Below are positions 22,901 through 34,371 of a DNA stretch of 64,000 nucleotides, piece by piece. The DNA lies in assembly GCA_024305745.1 (NCBI GenBank), contig JAHRBS010000014.1, positions 1,061,501 to 1,125,500 of the forward strand, given 5' to 3'. Under the pieces are notes generated by a model, which saw only the letters and a program-made list of their open reading frames with translations, searched no databases and had not been told where the DNA came from. Made by a program: the position numbers and the translations under genes. The DNA is from Polyporus tsugae (taxonomy: Eukaryota > Basidiomycota > Agaricomycetes > Polyporales > Polyporaceae). Position 1 is the stretch's first letter, and every line of letters begins with the position of its first letter.

Positions 22901-25399
22901 GCTCGCGTTGTACCGCAGGAGCGAGACGGGCGTCGCGCTTCGAGGGGCCGTGGGCACCCTCGTATGGACGCCAGCAGGAGCCGCTCCCGAGTGCCCGCGC
23001 GCGCAATGCCTGGTGGGATGCACAAGGTGAAGGCACGCGATCCGCTGTGGTTAATACCGGAGACGCTCTCGTTGTCGGTGGCTGCTTCGGACGTCGCGAG
23101 CGAAGGCCTCATGTCCTATGATCCTTCCCGACCTAGCCACAACGATTCCATCTTGCAGTTTTCCCTCTACCTCACGAAACTTGTGGAGGTGATTGAGACG
23201 GAGAAGGATTGGGAGATCCTGTCCTACGTCCTCTGCCACCTTCCCACTCAGCTTGCCAACAAACATCTCTTTTGCGGCCCACGGTCAAAGAAAGTTATCG
23301 GGAGGCTCCTTACCGCTCTATTCCTAGGCATCTCGGAGGGTTCTCTTGCGAAGCAGATCGAGCGATGGCCGGATGGGATCATCTCGCGCGACGCACAGGG
23401 GCTCGCATTCCACACGCTCACCGTACTCATTAGTTACCGGCGATGTTTCGAATCGTCACAGTCTCTCCACCACCTTGTCGAGGTCTTCCTTTTGGGGCTC
23501 AGCGGCCAGCCGTCTACGCAGAAGTGCTGTCTGCACGCGCTCTCGCTCTCCGCGTTCGAGCTGGAGTCGTCAATGACGAAGTATCTGTCGCGGATCATGG
23601 AGAAGCTGTCGCAGATCATGTCGAACCCTGCTATGGCGGTCCACATCATCGACTTCCTCGCCATCGTCGGCTCGCGGCCTTCGCTATTCGTCAACTTCAC
23701 GGAGAACGACTATAAGATGGTGTTCGCGGTCGCGCTCAAGTACCTTGAGCACCACAACCGCCGGGACGGGTCGCTCGCGATTTCATGGGCACTCTCGCAG
23801 CACGTCCGGATCATGTCGTACTACATCATGTACGTCTGGTTCCTTGCCGTTGACATGCCCGACAGACAGCGGCACGTCAAGTACATCATCAGGCAGCTGT
23901 TGCTCGCTAACGACGGGAAGACCGACGTTGATGCGCCGACGGAGGTCGCGTTCGACTGGCTGGCGAGGTACACGTACGCCAGCGCAGATCCGCGGCCAGC
24001 TAAATCGACTCTAGACGAGATCGTGATGAACCCGAGCCTCCAGTCAAAGCGTAACGAATCCGCGGTCAGCGAGAAGACGTGGATCCTCGGTAACTCTGTC
24101 GTCACCATCCGTGTGCTCGAGAGGCGCGGGTGGATCGAGGTGTTGTCCCGGCGAGCTTCTGGCCTCACAAAGTTTCTGGTCCGGGCGGAGAACATCCCTA
24201 TGGTTCCTCTAGGCGATGTCGACCCTGATCTCGTCTCGATTTCCGCCATGCTCATGATGGATAGAGAGAATGACGGAGAAGACTCGGCCGGTGATGGATC
24301 TCAAGAGGCCAGCGGTCACGGGAAACCAAACCTGGTGCGTTGTCTTCAACAGTCTATCAGGATGACGTTTGATGCCTTGGTCCTACTATAGGATGACGTG
24401 AAGCTTACATTGAGCCAAACAGCGGGGAGTTCGCATAACGTCCCGCTGCCAGACCCAATCACAGGCTATGTCTGGAGTCGCAGTGCGCCATCGCAGAGGC
24501 GAAAGGATGTGTCTATTGACCCCGGCTATCTGGCCCTCCAACTCTCCGCATACCCAGACAATAGGCCAGCCAATAGAGGGCACCTTGTCACGGATAGGTC
24601 AAAGCTTGCTAGCTTCTTCCGCACATTTGACAGAATGCCTGTGATCGATACGCACAAGGTCGGCGTGATGTACGTTGCACCCGGTCAGGAACATGAGACG
24701 GAGATCCTGAGGAATACTCACGGCTCCCCGGCATATACCCGCTTCCTCAAGGGTCTTGGTCGGCTCATCTACTTGCGCGGTCAGGTCGACGTCTACGACG
24801 GTGGGCTGGATCCTGACATTGACGGCGAGTACGCCTACGCCTGGTGGGACGACATTGGCCAGATCCTTTTCCACACCGGGACGCTCATGCCCAACGGAGA
24901 TGACCCTAACTGCACGAGCAAAAAGGCTCACATCGGGAATGATTTCGTCCGGATCGTCTGGAACGACTCGGGCAAGCCCTACAGATTCGACACGCTCTCG
25001 ACGCAGTTCCAGTTTGTCAACATCGTCATCGAGCCGCACTCGCGCGGCGCGATCGCGGCCTTCTCCAACAACCTCCACGAGCACGAGTACTTCAAAGTCA
25101 TCGTGCAGCGGGCCCCGAACATGGTCGAGTTCACGCCGATTGGCGACTTCAAGCTCATCTCCGCGACGAACCTCCCACAGCTTGTCCGACAGCTCAGCCT
25201 CCTTTCCGACTGGTTCGTCACTGTCTGGCAGAGCACCGGAGGCGACACACGGCGCGACGAGGTGGTCACGAACTGGGGTTCGCGTCTAGCTGCCATCCAG
25301 CGATTTCGAGACCAGGTCCTCACCGCTGAAAGCACTCCCGAACCTGAAGACAGTCTGGCGGCCCAGCAACGGCTGCGCGACTTCACCGCAGCCTACTAG
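19984..25399 (+). CDS. TSC2: Tuberin (TSC2), GTPase-activating protein for Rheb
   Basis: Role (known): tuberin, with hamartin, switches off the small GTPase Rheb and so restrains TORC1 growth signalling. Three exons, 19984-21618, 21677-24334 and 24392-25399, with introns of 58 and 57 nt, give about 1766 residues, close to human tuberin. The start is MPPQTEDAQRPARQRANTTF. The first two thirds are helical and HEAT-like, for example ESQILRLVGTWIERAFNGFA and WLDHWRSIFTMPDLFSP. The last exon holds the Rap/Ran-GAP domain: FDRMPVIDTHKVGVMYVAPG, then YTRFLKGLGRLIYLRGQVDV, YAWWDDIGQILFHTGTLMPN, KKAHIGNDFVRIVWNDSG and FDTLSTQFQFVNIVIEP. The asparagine of HIGNDFV matches the catalytic asparagine thumb of this GAP family, so the protein should be active. 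The C-terminal calmodulin-binding region of animal tuberin is not apparent. It converges on the YEN1 gene. Confidence 0.95.
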
Positions 25400-25694
25400 T
25401 TATGTAGCACGATATGTTATCACGAACGTACGACTGTATGACGAGACGGACGCCTTGATGTCACGACGTTCTTGTACCCTCCTTTCACTGTGTTATTTAC
25501 AACCCGCGCCCGCATACGCGCATCTGCATTTTCTTCGTTCTTGGTCTCTCCACACATTGTAGCATTCAGCAGCAGCCTCTCCGATCTCACCATGTTTCCA
25601 TCATCACTAAGTAGCTAGTGCACGCGTTCGCCGACTGTTGGATGGTAGCACAACACTGTATTCAAATTACAACATGTCCGTGTAATCACTCTAG

Positions 25695-28600
25695 TCAGGT
25701 CAGATCAATGATATCGTCCGGGTCGTAGGCTCTCCGTGAAGGTTTATCCCCATCGCTCACCATGCCGAGTCTCGCTCGGGCGAGCTCTAGCGGGGCAACC
25801 TTCGTCGACGGTTTCGGAAGCGGTAAGTCATCTGGTTCCGAGCCGCTCGATATCGAAATGATAGTCATGTCTGCAGGTAGTGATATAGGAGGTTTAAGTT
25901 TCCGTGCGGCCTTCGGGCGTGCCAATGCCTTACTGGACGCGGGCAGAGGCACGAGCTTCTTCCACTGCGTCAAAGAAGACGAAGGTCCGCGGTCCGACAC
26001 CTCTTCCTCTTCCCTCCGTGCATTTGTTAACCTATACGTCCTGCTCCCTAGGGCAGTCGGTAACCGGGTTTGGCCTTTGAGTGGCGAGGGCGAGGGCGGC
26101 CGTCGCCCCAACGCAGAGTCTGAGTCCGACCCGGACGACTCTTCCTCCTCTTCCTTGCGCGGCGTCTGCTGAGCGTTCCTGTCCCTGTCCTTGCGGGGCG
26201 TATTCCTGGGAGAGGAGTGCTTCTCCGATCGACGGGGAGACTTGTGGACCGGAGCAGATGCGGACGGTCGGGTGTCGGACGAGGAGGAGGACAGAGTGGA
26301 GCGCGTGCGCGTGTGCGCGCGCGAAGACGATTGGGAGGACGGACCTGCGCCAGGGGTGAACAGGTCCTCGTCGGCGTCGGTCGCCAGAGGGTCTGACGGC
26401 CTGTTGAGGGAGAATGCGTCGAAGTCCATCGGGAAGGGTTGAGGTGCACGAGCCTTGGACAGCGAGGAAGCGGATGCTTTGGACGGGCTGATGGGAGGGT
26501 GTTGGGACTGGGAGTCCAGGAAGCTCAGGATGCGACTTGAGCCCGACTTCGATGCTGTGGAAATCTTGGATGGAGACGGACGGGTGGTGGAAGACGTCTT
26601 CTGCGAAGCTGGAAGTGGTCGTTTGAAGGTACGAGGCTCCTCGTCGCTGTCCGATGAGATATCCTTGAACAGATCAGGGACTCTGGAGGTGCTAGACTTC
26701 ACCGCAGCCTTGGCCGGTTTTGCCACCGCAACCTTGCTTGTGATCTTCTTCGCCGCGAAGAACTCGTCAATCTTCGAGGCATCCCCAATAGCCGACGGTT
26801 TGCTTGCACCCGCCTTGTTCGTAGGTTTGTTCTGACTCTTCGCAACCGGTCCCACACTTGCGCTCGTGCCCGTCCTTGCCTTTGAGGTCTTCGGTTTAGG
26901 AGGCAGCGGAGGCTCGGACTCCTGGTCCGACTCTTCTTCTTCCTCTTCTGCAACAGCTACCACGGCCGGCACCTTCGCCTTGGTCTTCTTGGCTGCTGTG
27001 GCAGTAGCAGCCGTCGCCTTTCCCGGCGCTGCAGCCTTCTTGCCCTTCGCAGCCTTCTTCTCCGCCTTCCACTTCTGCACGCCCTCGAACTCATCGACCA
27101 TCTCCGGCTCTACCATCACCACCATACACGCGGGCAACCATAGCCTCAGATGGCTGTCTGGGTCTGGGGGCGGCTTCTTACCCTTCTTGCCCTTCTTCTT
27201 CCCGCCGCCCTCGTCGTCGTCATCATCCTCGTCGTCATCCTCGTCAGAGAAATCAGGCGGTAGGGCGGTGCGGAGTCCCTTCATACCAGCTTCGCAGAGA
27301 CGGACGAGCTGCGCGGGCGCAATCTCGAGGCGGTACTCAAGGATCATGTCTGTAGACGCATGCTGGCGCGACGAATGTATCTTCACAATCAGTGGATCGT
27401 CCTCGTCCTCAGCGTCGCCATCGCTCCCTTCATCCGCGCCGCCACGCTGGGGACTGTTCAGCGCCATGCTCGAGAAGTGCTTCGCGATCATGCTAGAAGG
27501 CGTGCCCGGCGGCGCACGCCGCTCCTTCCCGTTCTTCCGCGGGGTCTCAGGGGGCAGCTGCTGGTGCCCCATACCGCCCGAAACCGCACGCGCCGCCTTC
27601 CTGTCCTTCATGATTGCCGCGCGCCGCAGGATCCGCAGGACGGCCGACAGCCACAACACGGTCCTGAAGCGCTTGATGATGACCTCCCTGACGCCCCACT
27701 CGAAGTACATCTCGCACAGGCCCGCGATGCAGCCGAGGTCCGGCTCCTTGTCCCAGTCGACGTTCGCGTTCCGGTGGGCGCGGCCCTTGGCCTCGGACGT
27801 GACGGGGTTTGTGTACGCGAGCACGAGCTCGACGTCGGGGAAGTCCTCGGGGATCGTCTTGGCGAGCGCCACGCACTTGCGCTGGAGGCACCCCTTCGCG
27901 TTCGTCTTGAGCTCCTTGCGGATGTCCTCGCGCCATCCGACGAGGAAGGCCTCGAAGTCGTCGCGCGAAAGAGTACGCGCAGCGCGGAGGAGGGTGTCGC
28001 CGAAGCCGGCCTTGGCGAGCCCGTGGGCGGTCTGGACGCCGCAGCCGCGGAGGCCGTCCGAGTAGTCGCCGCCGCGGAGGACGCCGATGAGGATGAGCCC
28101 GCCCTGGGTGAGCTGGATGTCGTCGCGTGCCAGGATGTCGGCTGCGGCGTAGGTCATGACGTGGTTCCCGTCGTCCTTGCCCGCGGCATTTTTGAGAGAG
28201 TGGTTGCGGTTCCCTGAGAGGTTTGTGCTCGGGCTAGAAACGTGCCGGCCGATCAGTGTTGGCAGAAGGACGATGGAGGACGACGGGGACTCACTTGCGG
28301 ACGACCATCTTGGCACCGAAGAGGAAGGTGTCGACATCGTCGGAGAGGACAGCGTCGATGACGCGTATGCGGTTGAGGTAGGCGAGTTCGGCCTCGGCCT
28401 CTCCGGGAGCCTTTCAGTGGTGTTAGGAGGTGGATCATGTATAGTATCATAGCCAGCATGAGCCACTCGCCATGCGCCACTCGAAGCCGAAGGCAGCGAT
28501 GATCTCCTGCATGCCCTGGACCATCCAGTGGTTCTTGCCGCTAACGCGTTTTCCTCTCTTGATCTCGGGCCGCTTGGGGCCATCGAACACGAAGAGAGGC

Positions 28601-28898
28601 AGGAAGGGCATGCTCATGAGGCGTGTGCAGCGGAAGAAGAGAGTGCGTAGTTCAGGGTTCTCGCCCTCGCGGCCGTAGGTAGCGTGGTAGAACCATATGC
28701 TGGCGTCGATGCCGACGCGAAAGCCGCGTTTTCCGTCCGGGTTGGCTTCGAAGCCGTCTTTGACGGAGAGGTGAGTGAGAGAACGCATTTTACCCGCGGG
28801 GCGCAGGACCTATATGATCAAACAAGTACTGATGTTTGAGTGTGTGGAATACAGGCTGGCTGGCAAACACTCACATCCCAAAGCCCTGGAACACCCAT
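25695..28898 (-). CDS. YEN1: Holliday junction resolvase of the GEN1/Yen1 (XPG/Rad2) family
   Basis: Role (known): GEN1/Yen1 cuts four-way DNA junctions left by recombination. The start is the ATG at 28898; MGVPGLWD, the family N-terminal helix, fills a short first exon. The XPG-N domain follows with FRVGIDASIWFYHATYG and LFVFDGPKRPEIKRG. The XPG-I domain starts APGEAEAELAYLN, with paired catalytic glutamates, then DAVLSDDVDTFLFGAKMVV. The helix-two-turn-helix part has GGLILIGVLRGGDYSDGLRG. A chromodomain-like region comes next (MILEYRLEIAPAQLVRLCEA, then LRLWLPACMVVMVEPEMVDE), with an acidic DE/GK insert between. The last 450 residues are disordered and basic, and end in DPDDIIDLT, a likely SUMO-interacting motif. 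The exon join before APGEAEA seems to use a GC donor (intron 28411-28470). Without it the catalytic motif is lost. About 1060 residues in all. Confidence 0.92.
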
Positions 28899-29229
28899 GG
28901 TAGTGCGATCTGGCGGGAGAGGCGAGAGGTTGTGAAGCCTGACAACCAAGAAACTGAGAGCTCGAAAGCTAAGAGCCTCTGGCCAGGTCGAGGGAGTCCA
29001 CAGCTGGAGACTCGGAGGTGGCCCAGTGGCTGAGGACAGAGAACACTGACAGATGGCATAGAACCGACTAAGTACGCTGAGGGTGGCCTGCCAGTTCGAG
29101 CGTGGGCGCTTGTCTGTCACGGTCGCGTTTGGTTCGCGTCTGATCACACGCGTCACAGTCGATAAGAGCGCACAGTGACAGAGCCTGGCTCTTCGACCTC
29201 TGCAGCTTCTCCCCCGACGCTATCCGACC
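28899..29229. promoter_or_regulatory. Divergent upstream region of YEN1 and COX19
   Basis: This 331-bp gap lies between divergent start codons. No named element was recognised. Confidence 0.4.
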
Positions 29230-29714
29230 ATGTCTTTTGGCCGACCACCATCTCTATCGGGAGGGTTCTCAGTCTCGCCCCCTGTGCGTTCTTGCGTAAT
29301 ATCGTCATATGGCGTAAACTCAACTTGTCCGCCTCCCAGGACCGAGGGTCGTTCCCGCTCGATCACTACGGTGCGTTTGTCCGAACATGCTTGCCGCTGC
29401 CGTAGAGCAAGGCTTAGTGGATGTATGCAGGGGAGTGCAAGCAGTATATGCAGATGTACCTAGGCTGTTTGCGCAAGAACACTAACAATTCCACTGCCTG
29501 TCGACACCTAAACAAGGACTACCTGGAATGCCGTATGTCTCGGTAAGTTCACTGCACAGTTCCGCATGGCGATCATCTCCTCACTGTGGACGTCTTCAGT
29601 GGGCTCATGGACCGTGACGAATGGAAGAATCTGGGCCTCAACAACGTCGGGCAATCAGATGGCAACAATACAGTCTCGAAAGACAACCCGAAGGACAAAC
29701 CGAGATTAGTGTGA
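29230..29714 (+). CDS. COX19: Cytochrome c oxidase assembly protein COX19 (twin CX9C)
   Basis: Role (known): Cox19 is a small protein of the cytosol and mitochondrial intermembrane space that takes part in copper delivery to cytochrome c oxidase. It is imported through the Mia40 disulphide relay. The start is the ATG at 29230, MSFGRPPSLSGGFSVSPP. Four short exons join in phase to give DRGSFPLDHYGECKQYMQMY, then LGCLRKNTNNSTACRHLNKD and YLECRMSRGLMDRDEWKNLG. The two CX9C motifs are CKQYMQMYLGC and CRHLNKDYLEC, the hallmark of the family. GLMDRDEWKNLGL just after is also typical of Cox19. The stop TGA is at 29712-29714. About 100 residues. The introns are near 57-65 nt. The assignment is secure. 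Confidence 0.93.
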
Positions 29715-30096
29715 CCTCTCCCTCGTTGTCCTCCCTTGCCTTCTCTGTTGCTTATTATCATCGTACCATTCTTCCCTGTAATACCACTCCCCCCTTGACA
29801 CTACAACTCTGTGACCGTCTTGACTCTGCCACCTCAACTTGCCCGCCCGTCTATCTGGTAAAAAGCAAGAATAAGGGTCGGGCAGGCTGGTACTGAATCG
29901 GGCGATGACAGCGAGTGAGTTGTTATTCATCTGGAGTCGCCGCAAACAAACGTCCACCGGGAACATAGCTACGAGCACACCTAAGAGTCATGCGACGACC
30001 AACGGTCACTAGGAGAGACCCTAACAAACATGCATGTACACATGAGACCTTCATTCCCCAACCAGTGCGCAGGCCGAGTAAATCCACCCTAGTAAA
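29715..30096. other. Convergent intergenic region
   Basis: This 382-bp gap lies between COX19 and the kinase-like gene. No coding signal or repeat was seen. Confidence 0.45.
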
Positions 30097-31848
30097 TCAG
30101 GGACAACGGTACCAACGGGCGATGTCCTCCCACGTTAGACAACCGTTGACTTCGGCTCCACGGGGAGTAAATGGTTCCCTCCGGTCCACGGAAGAGCCCT
30201 GGACAAGGGAGTAGCCCCAAGTCGTCAGATGCAAAGGATAGCGCTCCACATGAATATAAAACGTACTGCGTCTCTGGCCTTGCCTCATACATTGCCACAA
30301 ATTCGTTCCAGAACCGCGCAGACCAGCCATCGTAGTCTATGTCGGACTCCGGCAGCAGAGATCGTGCATAGCACACGAATTCACGGATGAAACACTCTAA
30401 ACCTTCCAGTACGCCATCAATCATATCATCCCGCATTGCCGGGATATTAGCATCTAGAGGTATGTCCAAGTTTGTCCCCTCATCCGAGTTCACGGGCCCA
30501 GGGCGGTGCGATCCCGCGCCGAAAACGTTAACTCAGAAGCGTATATGCCAACGCCTCCAAGTCATCGCGGGGACTGTATTCTATGTAGCCTTGACTAAGT
30601 CCGATGACTTTCTGGTACGTCTAAGAGCACTGACCTCCTGTGTTGTGAGCGTAATAATCAGGATTGCCAATTGGCACGTCTGCAGGAACGGTCGGATGTT
30701 TGCCATTGAGGAGCGAATGTCCGAAATCGACGAGGAGAGCGGTATACGGTAGGCTTGGGTCATATGGCTGTAGGGGTTTGGGCTGTCTGGGGTCTTTCAG
30801 AATCATGACGTTGCCAGGATGGATGTCTCGATGGAGCACGCCTTCTTTGTGCATCAATTTGAGGCAGTTGATCTGAGGGCGCGTGTTTACGACGTCTGCA
30901 AGCGAAGAAGTAGTACTATAACTCACCAAACAGTATCCCATATACGATGTTACGGCCACCACCAGGTCAAGGCCGTCGGCCGTGTGCTCGCTCTGGCCGA
31001 GAGGGAAGAATTCGCCTTTCCGCAAGACGAGGACCATTGTCGGCCCGGACTTTCCCCCCGCCGAGGGCACAATCTCCGCCTCGACCAAACCCTGCGAGAT
31101 TGGTTCATAGCCACGGCTCTGGAGGTGGTTCCAAACATCGTGTTGGTGTCGGACTTTTTCACGACGCATGGCATCGAGTTGATGACAAAACAGTCATAGA
31201 CTTCTGGATGCGATGAGATGAAACTCAAGCCCACATTGAGCATCAAATCAACTTACTGCTTGATAGACGTGTTGACCAATGCAAAGAGAGCGGTTTGGAC
31301 TCGGCCATGATGTGTACGATGGGGGTAGATGAGGAGGCACGTCCGCGATAGTCTCATATTAAGACCGTCCGTCCACGTGTCCAGCGGCGTGGACTGGCGA
31401 AAGAGGATTTGGGTTTGAACCTAAGTACTTACGTTCCAATGACTCCGAGTTCGCTAGGGTATAACTGGCTGGCAGTAGGCTTCGTCTCAGCATGCTCGAA
31501 TATTGCCTCCATTAGTAGACTATTGGTTTGGGCAATGAGGGCTTGGGTTTGGGGGCGACTCGGTGCAGTGGTTGCATTCGGGGGGTTGTTTTCTATGATA
31601 TCTGCGGCATGTCTCTGTTTAGCTACCATTGCCGGAGCGGCACAAGCACGACTTACTACATCTTCGAACGGATGACCCTGGCAACCGCAGGGTCCGAGTA
31701 CGAGGAGGCTCCCATTAATATTCCGCGCTCGCCGCGAGAGAGTTCCTCGACGTTGCTCATTTCGACTCAGATAGACCAAGTCTGAACGTGATCTGAGTTG
31801 ACAGAGGAGAATTGAATCAGGTTTTGGTGGCTGTGCGTGGCTTGCCAC
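30097..31848 (-). CDS. Protein kinase-like gene, possibly degenerate
   Basis: The centre is clearly a kinase C-lobe: INCLKLMHKEGVLHRDIHPG, then NVMI (catalytic-loop HRD with the downstream asparagine), ALLVDFGHSLLNGKHP (DFG) and GNPDYYAHNTGG joined by a 46-nt intron to YIEYSPRDDLEALAYTLL. Later FIREFVCYARSLLPESDIDY, then DGWSARFWNEF, resembles the end of CK1-like kinase domains. The last exon may end VNGCLTWEDIARWYRCP at 30097. The frame before it, MRREKVRHQHDVWNHLQSRG, lacks a visible glycine loop. Further upstream frames (TPLDTWTDGLNMRLSRTCLL; MASHAQPPKPDSILLCQL from 31848) look coding but do not join in phase, and a TAA follows ALAYTLLS unless an intron starts there. Either I have missed introns or the gene is decaying. 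If expressed it starts about 100 bp from the amidohydrolase, in the opposite direction. Confidence 0.45.
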
Positions 31849-31948
31849 TTTTGGAAGAGAGAACGTGGTAGAGGAGGCGAGAGGTTGGCAGTGACGCTGT
31901 TGAGACTAGCCTATACGCTCAACCACTCGACCGCCACCGACGGTCACC

Positions 31949-34371
31949 ATGAACGCCAACGACAAAAGCGGCCGATCTCCTCCAAGTCGGCGGTCTCGCT
32001 CGGATACCAGCTCAGGAAATAAGCAAGTCGTATACACCCTTTTTGCTTCAGCCGCTGCTGGTATCGCTACGTGGTACTACTCATTCATCCACACCCCCAC
32101 TTCCTTCACCATCCTCCCAGCCTCATATGCGCTTTGCGCAGGTGCCGGAAAAATCTACACCGCTGACCCTGTGAAACCCAACGTTGACTGCATCGTCGTT
32201 GACAAGCAGACAATTCTCACCACGGGCACGCTGCGTACGTCACTTTCGACGTGATGTTAATGCCTGCTCTCGCATGCTAACCAAGAGCAGCTGAGGTTCA
32301 GTCTTGGTGGGACAATTATCAGAACGAGCTAGTTAAGAAATGGTACGGAAATGAACCCTCGGCAAAGAAGCCATTGCCGGTCATGAATGTCCGTCCTGGT
32401 TCAACCGTTGTTCCCGGCCTCGCAGGTATCTTCGTTTCTAGGTATAGCCTTTAGTGTACATACTGATTTTGGTTGTAGATGCGCATGCCCACATTCTCCA
32501 GTATGGGTTTAAAATGCAGCTACCTTTAGACAAAGCTCGGGCTCTCTCCGAGCTGCTGGATACCTTAGAGGACTACGTACGCAAGCACCCATCCGGACCT
32601 GACACCTGGATCGAAGCTATGGGATGGGACCATACCCGTTGGTCTGATTCCAACGGCGCGTTCCCCAACTCTGTACGTTTCTCTCTCCCGTGGGATCTTG
32701 CCTGCTGGTCTAACGGGTACACAGGCGGACATTGCATCTCGCCTGGCCTTGGTCCCTTTACCAATCGTATTGCATCGGGTCGATGGGCACGCAATCTGGA
32801 TCTCACCCCGCGCGCTCCAACTCACGAAAGCCCACCTGGGCGGAAGCTTCCCGGAGACCGTCCCTGGAGGGGAAATTCTTCGTGATACGTCGGGAGAACC
32901 CACGGGCATCTTTGTTGATGCTGCGCAAAATCTTGTGCCGGTTCCGAAGTGGTCGACGCAGCAAATGCGCGAGTATGCTGAGCGTGCAGTCAAAGATGCA
33001 GTCGCTGTTGGCTTGACCAGCATTCATGACGCTATGACGAGCGTTGCGGAGTTGGAACTCTTTCAGCGGTGAGTCGGACTCGCTTTATAACATCGACTTT
33101 CACTCATAGTAGCTTAGACTTGAATCGGAGAACAAGCTCCCTGTAGGTTCCGTCCACTTCCTCAATGCATGTGTTCTGCTGACAACTTGGCGTAGATTAG
33201 GGTGTACGCCATGGCTGATACCGATCGACTCACTTCAGAAGAAGCGAATGTGCTCTCCATCGATGACCGAGGTCCTACAGCTCGTGTGCGCATGCGTAGC
33301 GTGAAGGTGTTCACCGACGGGGCCCTCGGCTCGTGGGGAGCCGCTCTGCTCTCTCCCTACTCGGACAAACCCGAGGTCCGGGGGATCATGCGTTATTCCG
33401 AAGAGGAGCTCTCCACGATTGTGCGTAGGTGGTGGGAGAAAGGCTGGGGCGTCGTAAGTCCAGTCTCGTGCTGCACCTCGTTCTGTGGGTCCGATATTGA
33501 CGCAGGCACTGACAGAATATTCATGCAATCGGAGACCGTGCTAACAAGGCAGTCCTTGATATTTTTGAAGATATCGGAAATGGTCTCAAGGACAAGGAAG
33601 AAGTTGCAAACAGGAGACCGCGCATTGAACACGCTCAGATCATGCGGGTCGAGGATCTGGAGCGAGCCGGTACATTGGGAGGTATGTTTCCCTTGAGGGA
33701 CCAGTATCTACTCAAACGCTCACATATGCCCTACCAGTGATTACTAGCGTGCAACCAACCCATGCGTGAGTCCTTTGCGCACATCCTCTCGTGATGGGAC
33801 ATACATGTAACGCCATGACAGGACGAGCGATATGAATTATGCGGAAGCGCGCTTGGTAAGTCATCTTGCTACCCAGGGCATGCAAATACCAGTACTCATA
33901 GCTATGTAAGGGCCTGGAGCGTATCAAAGGTGCTTATGCATACCAGACCCTGCTCAAGTCATCGCGCCACGGCATCCTTCCTCTTGGCTCCGACTTTCCG
34001 GTAGAGAGCATCAATCCACTCTACGGATTCTACGCTGCTGTATCGCGACTGGACACCGAGGGCAACAGCCCGCATGGCGAGCGTGGATGGTTAATCATCC
34101 TTCTCGCTTCCCGTCCACAAGTACTTACGAGTTTGACAGGTACCCCGCGGAACGCCTCACACGCGCACAAGCGCTAAAGGGCATGACACTCGACGCCGCG
34201 TACGCTGCATTTGCGGAAGACGTGCTCGGCTCATTGTCTCCCGGCAAACGTGCGGACTATGTCATCCTCGACAGGGACATCATGGATGAGAATCAACCTG
34301 TCGGCGATATTCTCAAGGCGCAGGTCAAAGCAACCATCGTCGATGGTAAGGTCGTCTACGGTGGTGTTTGA
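31949..34371 (+). CDS. Membrane-anchored amidohydrolase (Amidohydro_3, YtcJ-like)
   Basis: Role (inferred): a metal-dependent hydrolase of the amidohydrolase superfamily; the substrate is unknown. The start is the ATG at 31949. An N-terminal Ser/Arg-rich stretch is followed by one membrane segment, VVYTLFASAAAGIATWYYSF, so the enzyme is probably a type II or tail-out membrane protein. After LCAGAGKIYTADPVKPNVDC the exons give RPGSTVVPGLA, then DAHAHILQYGFKM with the HxH metal ligands. Next come LVPLPIVLHRVDGHAIWISP, VRMRSVKVFTDGALGSWGAA, NIHAIGDRANKAVLDIFEDI, RPRIEHAQIM and GILPLGSDFPVESINPLYGF with the late aspartate. The end, GSLSPGKRADYVILDRDIMD, is the usual return of the small beta-domain. 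About ten exons. Members of this group include N-substituted formamide deformylases and many uncharacterised fungal enzymes. Confidence 0.85.

Noticed and set aside
26866..28065. 399-residue plus-strand open frame
   Set aside because: It is antisense to the resolvase exon; its serine and proline runs mirror the acidic and lysine-rich codons of the real gene.
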